Source of the DNA: Bacteroidota bacterium
GTDB lineage: Bacteria; Bacteroidota; Bacteroidia; Flavobacteriales; Flavobacteriaceae
Length of the DNA: 64,000 bases
Reading direction: 5' to 3'
Assembly (NCBI GenBank): GCA_018829465.1
Contig: JAHJTN010000019.1
Span: 248,001 to 312,000, forward strand
The position numbers were made by a program, and so were the translations under genes. This document shows, in pieces, positions 28,658 to 39,100 of the stretch. The notes beneath the pieces were generated by a model. The model searched no databases and had not been told where the DNA came from. It worked only from the letters and a program-made list of their open reading frames with translations. The stretch's first letter is position 1; each line of letters begins with the position of its first letter.

Positions 28658-29058
28658 CTGATTTTTTGAAAATTGCTATGTTTAATTTAAGTTTACCTAT
28701 CTAATTATTCATAAAAACTGTTGCAATGTTAGGTAATCTTCAATTCCTTTGACACCTTCTCTTTTTTCTTCTACAATATTCAATACTTTGTAAAGCGAAT
28801 TTTAACATTGATTATCAGTGAAATATGCTTTGTTTTTTTACAATCATGAGGATATTTATTTTTTTAAAACAAGTAACTTTCAAGAAAAAAGGTTTGTTTA
28901 AATGCATTAGCGTGGTGTTGTAAAACTGCTATAAACGACCCAACGTTTTTTGACAGGACAGACACCTTGTCTGACGTAAAAAACGAATTTAAAAAAGTGC
29001 TTGTGTGAAAAGATAAAAAAAACTACTTTGGTGTACTTTTTTTTTAAACAAACTAACA
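28658..29058. other. Intergenic region between ilvD and the S9 peptidase gene
   Basis: 401 bp, AT-rich, serving two divergent genes. On the minus strand 28709-28800 is an open 30-codon stretch without ATG (NSLYKVLNIVEEKREGVKGI...), possibly a remnant or a non-canonical leader for ilvD. At 28944-28985 there is an inverted repeat (see separate entry). No confident promoter was recognised. Confidence 0.4.
28944..28985. terminator. Inverted repeat with A/T outer arms
   Basis: CGTTTTTT and AAAAAACG flank an inner CAGAC/GTCTG stem. The symmetric shape could terminate transcription from either side, but both neighbouring genes are transcribed away from it, so a regulatory role in the S9 peptidase leader is equally possible. 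Confidence 0.3.
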
Positions 29059-31194
29059 ATGAAAAAAATTGCCGCTTTTCTTGCCCTTTCCCTTATTTTT
29101 GCGACCGCTTGTAAAAACGATCAATCAGAAAACCCTATGCCAACTTACACGCCACCTGTGGCTGAGAAAAAAGAGACTGTTTTAGAAAAACACGGAGACA
29201 TCCGAATAGACAACTATTATTGGATGAACGAGCGCGACCACCCGGAAGTCATTGATTATTTGGAACGCGAAAATGATTACTTCGATAAAATGACCGCGCA
29301 CACTCAAGGTTTGCAAACGTTACTTTTTGACGAGATCAAATCGCGCATCAAAGAAGATGACCAAAGCGTTCCGTACAAGAAAAATGGTTATTGGTATATG
29401 ACGCGCTACGAAGTTGGTAAAGACTATCCGATTTACACCAGAAAAAAAGGGTCACAGGAAGCAGAAGAAGAAATTTTGTTCAATGTAAACGAACTGGCTG
29501 TGGGCCACAACTATTACCAATTGGGTGGTCTCAATGTGAGTCCGGACAACCGCATGGTCGCTTTTGGGGTTGATACCGTGAGCCGAAGAAAATACACCAT
29601 CCAAATCAAAAATCTGGAGACCGGTGACTTGTATCCGGAGAAAATAGAAACCACCACAGGCGGGTCTGTTTGGGCAAACGACAACAAAACCTTGTTCTAC
29701 ACCCGAAAAGATGAAGTAACCTTGCGTTCTAATAAAATTTACAAACACATACTCGGTACTGACCCTGCAACAGATGCGTTGGTTTATGAAGAAACCGACG
29801 AAACTTTCAGTACCTATATTTATAAAACAAAATCTGAAAAATATTTGGTGATTGGCTCACAAAGCACCCTTACATCTGAATTTAGAATTTTGGAAGCCGA
29901 TAAACCCGGCGGTAATTTTAGAATCTTTCAACCCAGAGAACGCGGATTGGAATACTCATTTTCGCATTATAAAGATCACTTTTACGTTTTGACGAACAAG
30001 GATGGTGCTACGAATTTTAAATTGATGAAAACACCCATTGCCAAAACCAACAAAGGCCATTGGGAAGATGTAATTCCGCACCGCGAAGATGTTTTGTTGG
30101 AAGATGTGGATATTTTCAAAGATTTTTTAGTGCTTAATGAACGTAACAACGGTTTAAACAAAATTCGCATCATTCGTTGGGACGGTAAGGAAGATTATTA
30201 CCTGCCTTTCGACATCGAAACCTACACAGCGGGCAGCAATGTAAACGTAGAATTTGACACAGATTGGTATCGGTACAGCTATACTTCTTTGGCAACGCCA
30301 ACATCCACTGTCGAATTCAACATGAACACCCGCGAAACACGTGTTTTAAAAGAGCAAGAGGTTTTGGGTGGCACCTTCGATAAAAACAACTACGAAGAAA
30401 AAAGAGTTTGGGCAACCGCTGCAGACGGAACCAAAATTCCCATTTCGATGGTTTATAAGAAAGGAATGGTTCAAGACGGCAAAAATCCGCTTTTGATATA
30501 CGGCTATGGCTCGTATGGCTCAACCATCGATCCCACCTTTTCCATTTCAAGGCTCAGCCTGCTCGACCGCGGTTTTATTTATGCCATTGCCCATGTAAGA
30601 GGCGGCGAATACTTGGGACGATCATGGTATGAAAACGGAAAATTGCTGCACAAGAAAAACACTTTTAGCGACTTTGTAGATGCTTCAAAATTTCTTATCG
30701 CAGAAAAATACACCTCTCCGGAACACTTATATGCCCAAGGCGGTTCGGCCGGAGGCTTGCTAATGGGTGCGGTACTCAATTTAGCTCCTGAAATATACAA
30801 AGGTGTCATCGCAGAAGTTCCTTTCGTAGATGTCGTCACCACCATGCTCGACGATAGCATTCCGCTGACGACTTCAGAATATGACGAATGGGGCAACCCG
30901 AACGATTCGGTTTATTATCAATACATGAAATCTTACTCTCCGTATGACCAAGTAGAAGCCAAAGCCTATCCAAACATCATGGTTACGACAGGTTATCACG
31001 ATTCGCAAGTACAATATTGGGAACCCGCAAAATGGGTAGCCAAGTTGCGTGAATTCAAAACAGACACGAACAAATTACTGTTTCACACCAACATGGAAGC
31101 GGGACACAGCGGGAGTTCGGCAAGGTTTGAGTCCATCAAAGAAACTGCCAGAGAATATGCGTTTTTTCTAGACTTAGAGAATATTAAGCAATAA
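29059..31194 (+). CDS. Prolyl oligopeptidase-family (S9A, oligopeptidase B-like) lipoprotein
   Basis: 711 residues. Lipoprotein signal with Cys18 (LIFATACKND), seven-bladed propeller (about 60-430) and a C-terminal alpha/beta hydrolase with nucleophile in QGGSAGGLLMG, Asp in TGYHDSQVQYWEPA and His in EAGHSGSS. Such enzymes cut short peptides after proline or basic residues; the membrane anchor places it in the periplasm, in keeping with peptide scavenging. The motif set is closer to oligopeptidase B than to proline-specific POP, but specificity is inferred. Confidence 0.92.
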   Translation: MKKIAAFLALSLIFATACKNDQSENPMPTYTPPVAEKKETVLEKHGDIRIDNYYWMNERDHPEVIDYLERENDYFDKMTAHTQGLQTLLFDEIKSRIKEDDQSVPYKKNGYWYMTRYEVGKDYPIYTRKKGSQEAEEEILFNVNELAVGHNYYQLGGLNVSPDNRMVAFGVDTVSRRKYTIQIKNLETGDLYPEKIETTTGGSVWANDNKTLFYTRKDEVTLRSNKIYKHILGTDPATDALVYEETDETFSTYIYKTKSEKYLVIGSQSTLTSEFRILEADKPGGNFRIFQPRERGLEYSFSHYKDHFYVLTNKDGATNFKLMKTPIAKTNKGHWEDVIPHREDVLLEDVDIFKDFLVLNERNNGLNKIRIIRWDGKEDYYLPFDIETYTAGSNVNVEFDTDWYRYSYTSLATPTSTVEFNMNTRETRVLKEQEVLGGTFDKNNYEEKRVWATAADGTKIPISMVYKKGMVQDGKNPLLIYGYGSYGSTIDPTFSISRLSLLDRGFIYAIAHVRGGEYLGRSWYENGKLLHKKNTFSDFVDASKFLIAEKYTSPEHLYAQGGSAGGLLMGAVLNLAPEIYKGVIAEVPFVDVVTTMLDDSIPLTTSEYDEWGNPNDSVYYQYMKSYSPYDQVEAKAYPNIMVTTGYHDSQVQYWEPAKWVAKLREFKTDTNKLLFHTNMEAGHSGSSARFESIKETAREYAFFLDLENIKQ

Positions 31195-31210
31195 ATTGAG
31201 ATAAATCTTA

Positions 31211-31218
31211 TAAATTTG
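31211..31218 (+). promoter_or_regulatory. Possible Bacteroidota -7 promoter box
   Basis: TAAATTTG fits the TAnnTTTG consensus and lies 47 bp before the ATG at 31266. No well-spaced TTG at -33 was found, so this is weak. Confidence 0.28.
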
Positions 31219-31265
31219 CAGCGTTTTGCGTTAGGGTTAACACAAAGCTAACTAAATATGCTTAG

Positions 31266-32306
31266 ATGGAAGACTGTTCAAAAGTTTACAACAGTGTATT
31301 GGAATTGATTGGTGACACACCGCTAATTAAGCTCCAAAGAATTACAGAAAACTTACCCGGTAACTTTTTTGCCAAAGTTGAGGCTTTCAATCCCGGACAC
31401 TCTACCAAAGACAGAATTGCTTTGCATATTATTGAGACTTTTGAAAAGCAAGGCATCCTGAAACCCGGTAGCACCATCATAGAAACCACTTCCGGAAATA
31501 CCGGATTTAGCGTAGCTATGGTGAGTATCATCAAAGGATACGAATGCGTATTGGCAGTCACCTCCAAGTCTTCCAAAGATAAAATAGAAATGTTGCAAAA
31601 CATGGGCGCCAAGGTCTATGTGTGTCCGGCAAATGTAAGTGCAGACGATTCCCGTTCCTACTATCAGGTGGCTAAAAGGTTGAATGAAGAAATCAAAGGT
31701 TCTGTTTATATCAACCAGTATTTTAATCCGCTAAATACCGATGCGCACTACCTGACTACCGGGCCTGAAATTTGGAAACAAACCCAAGGTGCCATTACGC
31801 ATTTGGTGGCTTGTAGCGGTACAGGAGGCACCATCTCGGGTACGGCTCGTTTTTTGAAGGAGCAAAATCCAAACATCAGAATATTGGGCGTGGATGCCTT
31901 TGGTTCTGTCTTGAAAAAATTTCACGAAACCAAAGAGTTAGATCCCGATGAAATATACCCCTATCGCATAGAGGGATTGGGGAAAAATCTAATTCCGGAT
32001 GCTACCGACTTTGACATTATCGATCACTTTGAAAAAGTGACCGACGAGGAAAGTGCACACCGTGCGCGCGAATTGGCTTGTAAAGAGGGCTTGTTTGTCG
32101 GCTATACCAGTGGTGCAGCAACACAAGCACTGTTTCAATTGGCCCAAAAAGGTGAATTTGACGCAAACAGCCACGTAGTAGTGATATTTCCAGATCACGG
32201 TTCGCGCTATCTTTCTAAAATTTACAATGAACGCTGGATGCAAGAACAGGGGTTTTTCGACAGCCAGCATACAGAAGCCGAGAAACGCGTTGAGTACATC
32301 CGCTGA
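31266..32306 (+). CDS. PLP-dependent cysteine synthase / cystathionine beta-synthase family enzyme
   Basis: 346 residues. PLP lysine in [12 protein letters not shown] (about 45), [12 protein letters not shown], phosphate loop [15 protein letters not shown], and [11 protein letters not shown]. The family covers O-acetylserine sulfhydrylase (CysK/CysM) and the catalytic core of cystathionine beta-synthase. The C-terminus stops without CBS domains. IEGLGKN and GHSTKDR lean to the CBS-like group, but activity cannot be fixed by reading. Separate unit, 67 bp before the aromatic hydroxylase gene. Confidence 0.85.
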   Translation: MEDCSKVYNSVLELIGDTPLIKLQRITENLPGNFFAKVEAFNPGHSTKDRIALHIIETFEKQGILKPGSTIIETTSGNTGFSVAMVSIIKGYECVLAVTSKSSKDKIEMLQNMGAKVYVCPANVSADDSRSYYQVAKRLNEEIKGSVYINQYFNPLNTDAHYLTTGPEIWKQTQGAITHLVACSGTGGTISGTARFLKEQNPNIRILGVDAFGSVLKKFHETKELDPDEIYPYRIEGLGKNLIPDATDFDIIDHFEKVTDEESAHRARELACKEGLFVGYTSGAATQALFQLAQKGEFDANSHVVVIFPDHGSRYLSKIYNERWMQEQGFFDSQHTEAEKRVEYIR

Positions 32307-32373
32307 TATTTTATCATTCTTTTAATAAGCCGTCAGGTCATTTTTTTTTACATTTAGGCAAAATCTATATGTC

Positions 32374-34131
32374 ATGGACACTGCCTACGTTTCCAACCCG
32401 GTTTTAGACAAGTTACCGCCCCACCTGAGGCAATTCATAAAACCGCAAAATTACGACGACTACGCCCCTATAGACCAAGCCGTATGGCGCTATGTGATGC
32501 GCCGAAATGTGGATTACCTAAGTCGTGTAGCGCATGAATCCTATTTAAACGGTTTACAAAAAACCGGTATTTCCATCGATTCCATTCCTAATATGTATGG
32601 CATGAATCGAATTTTAAAAGAAATCGGTTGGGCGGCTGTGGCAGTTGACGGTTTTATTCCACCCAACGCATTTATGGAATTTCAGGCCTACAACGTGTTG
32701 GTCATTGCATCAGACATTCGTCAGCTCGAACATATAGAATACACACCCGCACCCGACATCATACACGAAGGAGCCGGCCACGCTCCCATCATAGCCAATC
32801 CGGAATATGCAGAATACTTGCGACGGTTTGGAGAAATTGGTTGTAAAGCCATCTCCAGCGCGAAAGACTACGAAATGTACGAAGCCATTCGTCATTTGTC
32901 CATTATCAAAGAAGCCGAAGGCACTTCCGAAGAAGACATCAAAGAAGCCGAAGCACGTGTAGCATATTTACAAGAAAACATGGGCGAAACCAGCGAGATG
33001 GCTCGTATTCGCAACCTGCATTGGTGGACTGTAGAATACGGACTCATAGGCACACTCGAGAACCCCAAAATTTACGGCGCAGGATTGTTGTCTTCCATAG
33101 GCGAAAGCGCTTGGTGCTTAACCGAAAAAGTCGAAAAGTTACCCTACACACTTGCTGCGGCAGACGTATCTTTTGATATCACAAAACCCCAACCTCAATT
33201 GTTTGTCACACCGGATTTTGCACATCTGAGTTTGGTTTTGGAAGAATTTGCCAACAGCATGTCGCTTCGCAAAGGCGGCTTAGCAGGTATTAAAAAATTG
33301 ATACAATCAAAGTCACTCGGCACTATCGAATTGAGCACGGGCATTCAAATTTCCGGCTTTTTCAGCAGGGTTTTGGAGCACGATGGCAAACCCATCTACT
33401 TTCAAACATCTGGCTCCACTGCACTGAGCAACCGAGACAGAGAATTGGTAGGACACGGCACGGCCACACATGCCAATGGTTTTGGAAGCCCCGTGGGCAA
33501 ACTCAAAGGCATCAACCTGGCCATAGAAGACATGAGCCCTAGAGATCTTCGCGCATATGGCATTTATGAAGGAGAACGTGTGACACTCAATTTTGAAGGA
33601 GACATCCGTATATCGGGTGAAATTATCACCGGAAAAAGAAATTTACAGGGAAAAATCATACTCATCAGTCTTCAGGATTGCTTGGTCAAACACAATGACG
33701 AGGTGCTCTTTGAACCCGATTGGGGTATTTTTGATATGGCCGTAGGCAAGGAAGTGATTTCGGCCTATGCCGGACCTGCAGACAATAAGAGTTTTGACAG
33801 AATTACACACCTGCCTTCAGAACAAACCATCAAGATAAAAAAATCTAAAAAACGATTGGCACTTGAAAAACTCTATCAGCAAGTTCGAGATTTTCGCGAA
33901 GGAAAAAACAAAACGGTATCGCGTAGCAAAATTCTCTCCGAATTGCAAGAAAACCATCATGGCGACTGGCTTTTGGCGGTAGAACTCTTTGAATTGGCCA
34001 GCCTGGCCGGCGAATCTGCTTTAGGTCAAAAAATTCTCGACTACTTGGAATCGGTTAAATTGTCGCGTCCGCAGGTGGGCCATCTTATCGATGCCGGTAT
34101 AAAACTTATGGCTCCGGCAAATCAAAGTTGA
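32374..34131 (+). CDS. Aromatic amino acid hydroxylase with long C-terminal extension
   Basis: 585 residues. The catalytic iron ligands of the biopterin-dependent hydroxylases are recognisable: DIIHEGAGHAPII (two His, about 130-135) and the Glu in HWWTVEYGLIGT. The N-terminal 300 residues correspond to bacterial phenylalanine hydroxylase; the remaining 280 residues (SGSTALSNRDREL onwards, ending in a helical tail) are an extension of unknown function seen in a long-form subgroup. Likely converts phenylalanine to tyrosine with a pterin cofactor; tryptophan or tyrosine as substrate is possible. The stop overlaps the convergent GSCFA gene by 26 bp. Confidence 0.88.
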   Translation: MDTAYVSNPVLDKLPPHLRQFIKPQNYDDYAPIDQAVWRYVMRRNVDYLSRVAHESYLNGLQKTGISIDSIPNMYGMNRILKEIGWAAVAVDGFIPPNAFMEFQAYNVLVIASDIRQLEHIEYTPAPDIIHEGAGHAPIIANPEYAEYLRRFGEIGCKAISSAKDYEMYEAIRHLSIIKEAEGTSEEDIKEAEARVAYLQENMGETSEMARIRNLHWWTVEYGLIGTLENPKIYGAGLLSSIGESAWCLTEKVEKLPYTLAAADVSFDITKPQPQLFVTPDFAHLSLVLEEFANSMSLRKGGLAGIKKLIQSKSLGTIELSTGIQISGFFSRVLEHDGKPIYFQTSGSTALSNRDRELVGHGTATHANGFGSPVGKLKGINLAIEDMSPRDLRAYGIYEGERVTLNFEGDIRISGEIITGKRNLQGKIILISLQDCLVKHNDEVLFEPDWGIFDMAVGKEVISAYAGPADNKSFDRITHLPSEQTIKIKKSKKRLALEKLYQQVRDFREGKNKTVSRSKILSELQENHHGDWLLAVELFELASLAGESALGQKILDYLESVKLSRPQVGHLIDAGIKLMAPANQS

Positions 34132-35083
34132 TGTGTGGCCATTCTTTTTGTAGCGCATCTACTTTTAGATAAAGTTCCTGCTGAAATTTTTTATACATTT
34201 CGGTGTTTCTATCAAAGGGTCTGTGTTGCAATCGCTTTTGAATGTCAGACACCTTTTGCATGGTTGCATGCCCATCAGTACTGATGTATTTTTCCGTAAA
34301 CCGTGCCCAAATATAATCGATAGCCACTGTACTAGGATGTAGCAGATCCGGTGCGTAGAAACGATAATCGCGAAGTTCATCCATCACCAATTCATAAGCC
34401 GGAAAATAGGAAATATTCGGGTTTTGGTTTATTGCTAAAAAATGATGCAAAGCACTGATTAAATGCGACTTGCTTCGTTGATTTTCGACAAAGCCATCTT
34501 TGAGATGCCTAACTGGAGAGATGGTGAAAATAACCCTGAGATGCGGGTTCAGCATTTGTAAATACTCGCAAATATGCCCGAGGGATTGTTCCACCTCAGA
34601 AATACCCAACAGGCATTTTTCAAAATGATGTTGCGACACTTTATGGCAATTGGCAACGACTTGGTTGCGCTGCTTAAGCTTGTAAACCCAAGCTGTTCCA
34701 AGAGTGATAATACAAACTGAAGCCATTTGCAATTCCTGCCTGGTCTGCTGTAGTTTTGTATTGACCAAAGCCAACAAATCAGCTTCCGAGTGGTGGTGAA
34801 TATCAGAGTGAGCATGCCAGCAAAACCATTTTTCGTTTTGAAAAACCAAGTCTTCCTTATTAAACGACACATTGGTTGCGGCGTATTTAAAAAGCTTTTC
34901 TATAGCCAACGGGTGAAACAAAATGCCCAACGGATTGACACATTGTTGAAATTTATAAAAAGTAAATTTTTGACTCATGTGCACGGCAAAACAAGAGCCA
35001 ATACCGAAGATTTTATCGCGATAGCTCAACGGATTCAGATAAGTCGCAATAGGGACAATAGTTTGAAGTTTTATCGGTTTCAA
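34106..35083 (-). CDS. GSCFA-domain protein
   Basis: 325 residues. The family signature is clear at the N-terminus: KIFGIGSCFAVHMSQKF, with further blocks PLGILFHP and VIFTISPVRHLKDGF, and DLLHPSTVAIDYIW near the C-terminus. The fold is SGNH-hydrolase-like: the Ser in GSCF, and Asp/His in DLLHPS. Substrate unknown. The start is TTG at 35083, as no ATG precedes the signature. Overlaps the aromatic hydroxylase gene tail to tail. Confidence 0.88.
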   Translation of the reverse strand: MKPIKLQTIVPIATYLNPLSYRDKIFGIGSCFAVHMSQKFTFYKFQQCVNPLGILFHPLAIEKLFKYAATNVSFNKEDLVFQNEKWFCWHAHSDIHHHSEADLLALVNTKLQQTRQELQMASVCIITLGTAWVYKLKQRNQVVANCHKVSQHHFEKCLLGISEVEQSLGHICEYLQMLNPHLRVIFTISPVRHLKDGFVENQRSKSHLISALHHFLAINQNPNISYFPAYELVMDELRDYRFYAPDLLHPSTVAIDYIWARFTEKYISTDGHATMQKVSDIQKRLQHRPFDRNTEMYKKFQQELYLKVDALQKEWPHINFDLPEP

Positions 35084-35289
35084 ATACTTACATTTTTAAG
35101 GATTAAGGCTTTTATAACTAAATCGTGCATTGAAACCGTAAAGGTAAAAAGATTTAAGTAGTGCTTACTCACAGAATTTAACGAAACACAGTTGATGTTG
35201 TATGATGCGCTTTAACAAACAGGTTGTAGCGTAATCGCTGAGCAAACTGCGTGTAATGACCCCAACCTATTTGTTGATTTTAAAAACAA

Positions 35290-35421
35290 GACCTCACAGG
35301 TTTTAAAAACCTGTGAGGTCTACCCCGTAAAATAATCTCAATCTAAGCAGTTTTAGAAACCTGTGAGGTCTACCCCGTAAAATAATCTCAATCTAAGCAG
35401 TTTTAAAAACCTGTGAGGTCT
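35290..35421. repeat. 50-bp tandem repeat array, short copy (left of efflux cassette)
   Basis: Opens with the palindrome GACCTCACAGGTTTT/AAAAACCTGTGAGGTC, then two full 50-bp units of the form TTTTAAAAACCTGTGAGGTC + TACCCCGTAAAATAATCTCA + ATCTAAGCAG and a partial third ending GAGGTCTATTGCATTTTAG. Flanks (AAAAACAAG before, TATTGCATTTTAG after) are the same as in the longer array at 41735. The rest of the 477-bp gap (35084-35560) shows nothing else except a TACTTTTG box at 35549 just before the next start. Confidence 0.9.
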
Positions 35422-35560
35422 ATTGCATTTTAGATTACCGAATGATGTCATTTCTTAGCTATTTTAGGATTCTAGGAGAAGAGAATTAAAATTCAATTAA
35501 ATTCTATGCCTATTTTTTTCAACACAGGAGATCTTCGTAAATTTAATTTACTTTTGTCTT

Positions 35561-35947
35561 GTGAAAACGTCGGCTTCCATTTTTTTATTGACCATTTATC
35601 TTTTTGCTAGCACCCCGTTTTGTGAATTGATAAAAATAAGTGTTTTCGTCAATCATTTAACGGAACATCAATCTGAAAATGAAGACATTACCCTCTCCCG
35701 TTTTGTGACCATCCATTATTTTTCAGGAAATGTAAAGGATGCGGACTACGACCGGGACATGGAGTTACCTTTCAAATCGCACGACATCAGCCCATCCTTT
35801 TCCGTTGTTTTATTAACTCCAACCTTCGAATACATTCTTATCGGGCCGGTTAGATATTCAAAACAAGATTTTAACACCTACAAGTTTTCAAACATCCCGG
35901 CTTCTTATTTGTCTGAAATATGGCAACCGCCCAAATATTTAAGCTAG
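35561..35947 (+). CDS. Small exported protein of unknown function before the metal efflux genes
   Basis: 128 residues from GTG 35561. N-terminal hydrophobic signal (SIFLLTIYLFASTPFCELIK); mature part about 100 residues with HLTEHQSENEDITLSRFVTI and an HYFSG segment, no motif known to me. Small His/Asp-rich exported proteins often precede CusA-type pumps in Bacteroidota, so a role in metal handling is plausible but unproven. A TAnnTTTG-like box (TACTTTTG, 35549-35556) lies too close to the start for a normal leader. Confidence 0.6.
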   Translation: MKTSASIFLLTIYLFASTPFCELIKISVFVNHLTEHQSENEDITLSRFVTIHYFSGNVKDADYDRDMELPFKSHDISPSFSVVLLTPTFEYILIGPVRYSKQDFNTYKFSNIPASYLSEIWQPPKYLS

Positions 35948-36133
35948 TTCTATTTTTGTTACGGGTTTTATCATATTCCGATTAGGATATTATTGTTTAT
36001 TCTGATTAATTTTATACATCGCTTTGAACAGAATTCGTTCGAGCTAGTCTTATAAATAAACCGTAACTTTTCTTCAATTATTTCAAAATTGGGCTTGTCG
36101 ATAGCATCGATGAGCTGGCTTAAAAATTTAAAA

Positions 36134-39100
36134 ATGTTAAATCATATCATTCAATTTTCCATCAAAAACAAACTTGTTATCGGTTTGTTGACCCTTGGTT
36201 TGATACTGTATGGAGTCTATGAAGCAACCAAGCTTCCTATTGATGCCGTACCGGACATCACAGACAATCAAGTGCAAATCATTACTTCTGCACCATCGTT
36301 AGGTGCGACCGATATTGAACTGCTCATTACTGCGCCGATTGAACAAGCCAGTAACAATATTCCCGGGCTGAAGCAAATCAGGAGTTTCTCCCGATTTGGA
36401 CTTTCCTTGGTCACTTTGGTGTTCAACGACGATGTAGATGTATATTGGGCAAGACAGCAGGTCAGCGAGCGGATGCAAATTATTCAGGCCAATATTCCGA
36501 TGGGTGCAGAAATGCCTTATATGGCTCCTGTTACTACCGGATTGGGTGAAATCTACCAATATGTTGTCAAAGCTAAAAAAGGTTACGAAAACAAATATTC
36601 CCTGGCCGATTTGCGCACCATACAGGATTGGAACGTGAGGCGTCAACTCATCGGTACGGTTGGTGTGGCAGATGTTTCTACTTTCGGCGGTAACTTAAAA
36701 CAATATGAAGTTGCAGTCAATCCGAGCAGGCTTAAAGCCTTTGACTTGACCATTACAGATATTTTCAACGCTTTGGAAAAAAACAACGCAAACACAGGCG
36801 GCGCATATATCGAAAAAGGGCCAACTGTACTTTATATTCGAAGTGAGGGGATGGCAAAAAAACTCGAAGATTTAGAAAGCATCGTTGTGAAATCTGTTGA
36901 TGGTGTGCCGATATTGATTAGGGACGTTGCCCAAGTAGGTTTCGGGTCTGCCATTCGATACGGCGCAGTAACCTACAACGGCGAGCAGGAGGTCGTTGCC
37001 GCTATTGTGATGATGCTCAAAGGCGGAAATTCGTCACAAGTTATCAAAGACATCAAAGCTCGTATAGTAGAAATTCAGAAAACACTTCCCGAAGGGGTTG
37101 TGATCGAGCCTTTTTTAGACCGCACAAAAATGGTCAACAATGCCATCAGTACAGTAAAGACAAACCTTATAGAAGGCGCACTGATTGTATTGTTTGTTCT
37201 GGTTTTCTTTTTGGGGAATATTAGGGCCGGATTTTTGGTAGCTTCTGTGATACCTTTATCCTTGTTGTTTGCCATCATCATGATGAATATGTTCGGCGTA
37301 GGTGGAAACCTGATGAGCATGGGTGCTTTGGATTTTGGGTTGATAGTGGACGGCGCTGTCATCATAGTAGAAGCTATTTTGCACCAATTGACCCATTCCA
37401 AGCACTTTGCAGGCATCAGTCGAATTTCTCAAAAAGAAATGGACAAAACCGTTAAAGATTCTTCTTCACGTATGATGAATGCGGCCGTTTTCGGTCAGAT
37501 TATTATCTTGATAGTTTATTTACCTATACTCACTTTGGAAGGAATTGAAGGAAAGATGTTCGGTCCTATGGCCAAAACAGTCGGGTTTGCAATCTTGGGT
37601 GCGTTCCTCCTTTCGCTTACTTATGTGCCGATGATGAGCGCGTTGTTTTTAAGTAAAAAACTCAACCATCAACCCAACTGGTCAGACAGAATTATGTTAC
37701 TGGTTGAAAAACATTATCAACACCAATTGGAACGATTTTTAAATTATAAAAAAGCGGTATTGACCGTTGCGCTTGCCGTTTTTCTGATTTCCGTCTACAT
37801 CCTTTCGACTTTCGGGGGTGAGTTTATTCCAAAACTGGAAGAAGGTGATTTTGCCGTTGACACGCGTGTTTTGACAGGCAGCAACCTGTCAAAAACCATC
37901 GAATCGACCAAGCAAACGGCCAGGGTATTGATTGACAATTTTCCTGAAGTCGAAAAAGTGGTCACCAAAATAGGAAGTGGCGAAATTCCTACCGACCCGA
38001 TGCCAATAGAAGCAAGTGACATGATGGTTATTCTCAAAGATAAAAAAGAATGGACTTCCGCGAAAAGTTTTGACGAATTGGCCGAAAAGATGAGCGAAAA
38101 AATAGCCACAATTCCCGGGGTTACGGCCGGTTTCCAGTTTCCGGTTCAGATGCGGTTCAACGAATTGATGACCGGCGCAAGGCAAGATGTGGTCTGTAAA
38201 ATTTTTGGGGAAGATTTGGACACATTGGCGCTATATGCAGAAAAACTGGGCGAAATAGTCAAAAAAATTGACGGCGCTAAAGATTTGTATGTAGAAAAAG
38301 TACAAGGGATGCCGCAAATTGTAATTCACTACAAAAGAAATGTTTTGGCACAATTTGGCATCAACATAGATGATGTAAACAAGGCTGTCAATACTGCATT
38401 TGCCGGTGGAATTGCAGGACAAATTTACGAAGGTGAAAAAAGGTTTGACCTAGTGGTTCGGTTTAGCGGAAATCAACGCAAGAACTTACAAGACGTTCAA
38501 AACCTACTCATCCCAACGCCAACAGGCATGCAAGTTTCGTTGCGCCAATTGGCAGATGTGAAAGAGATAGAAGGTCCTAACCAAGTTCAAAGGGAAAATT
38601 CGTTCAGGCGCATCATTGTCGGGTTTAATGTAAGGGGAAAAGACGTTCAGTCCGTTGTAAACGAATTGGAGCAAAAAGTAACCCAATCTGTTAAATTTCC
38701 GCCCGGCTACAGAATTACTTATGGAGGTGCTTTCGAAAATTTGCAAGCGGCCAAACAGCGGTTACTCATTGCCGTACCTGTAGCCATGTTGCTGATTTTT
38801 TTGATGCTTTATTTCGCATTTAGCTCTATCAAAGAAGGCCTTTTGATTTTCTCTGCGATTCCGCTTTCTGCCATCGGTGGCATTTTGGCACTTTGGACAC
38901 GAGGTATGCCTTTTAGCATCTCGGCAGGCGTTGGTTTTATTGCGCTATTTGGTGTAGCAGTCTTAAACGGTATCGTTTTAATCTCAGAATTTAATAGGCT
39001 CAAAAAAGAAGGTTGGACCGATTTGAGAAAAATTGTCATTATGGGTACAAAAATCAGGCTTCGACCCGTATTGATGACAGCGGCAGTTGCTTCTCTGGGT

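Noticed and set aside
28709-28800. Leader-peptide attenuator for the ilv operon
   Set aside because: The open stretch has no ATG and no run of Ile/Val/Leu codons, and no terminator/antiterminator pair was recognised before ilvD.
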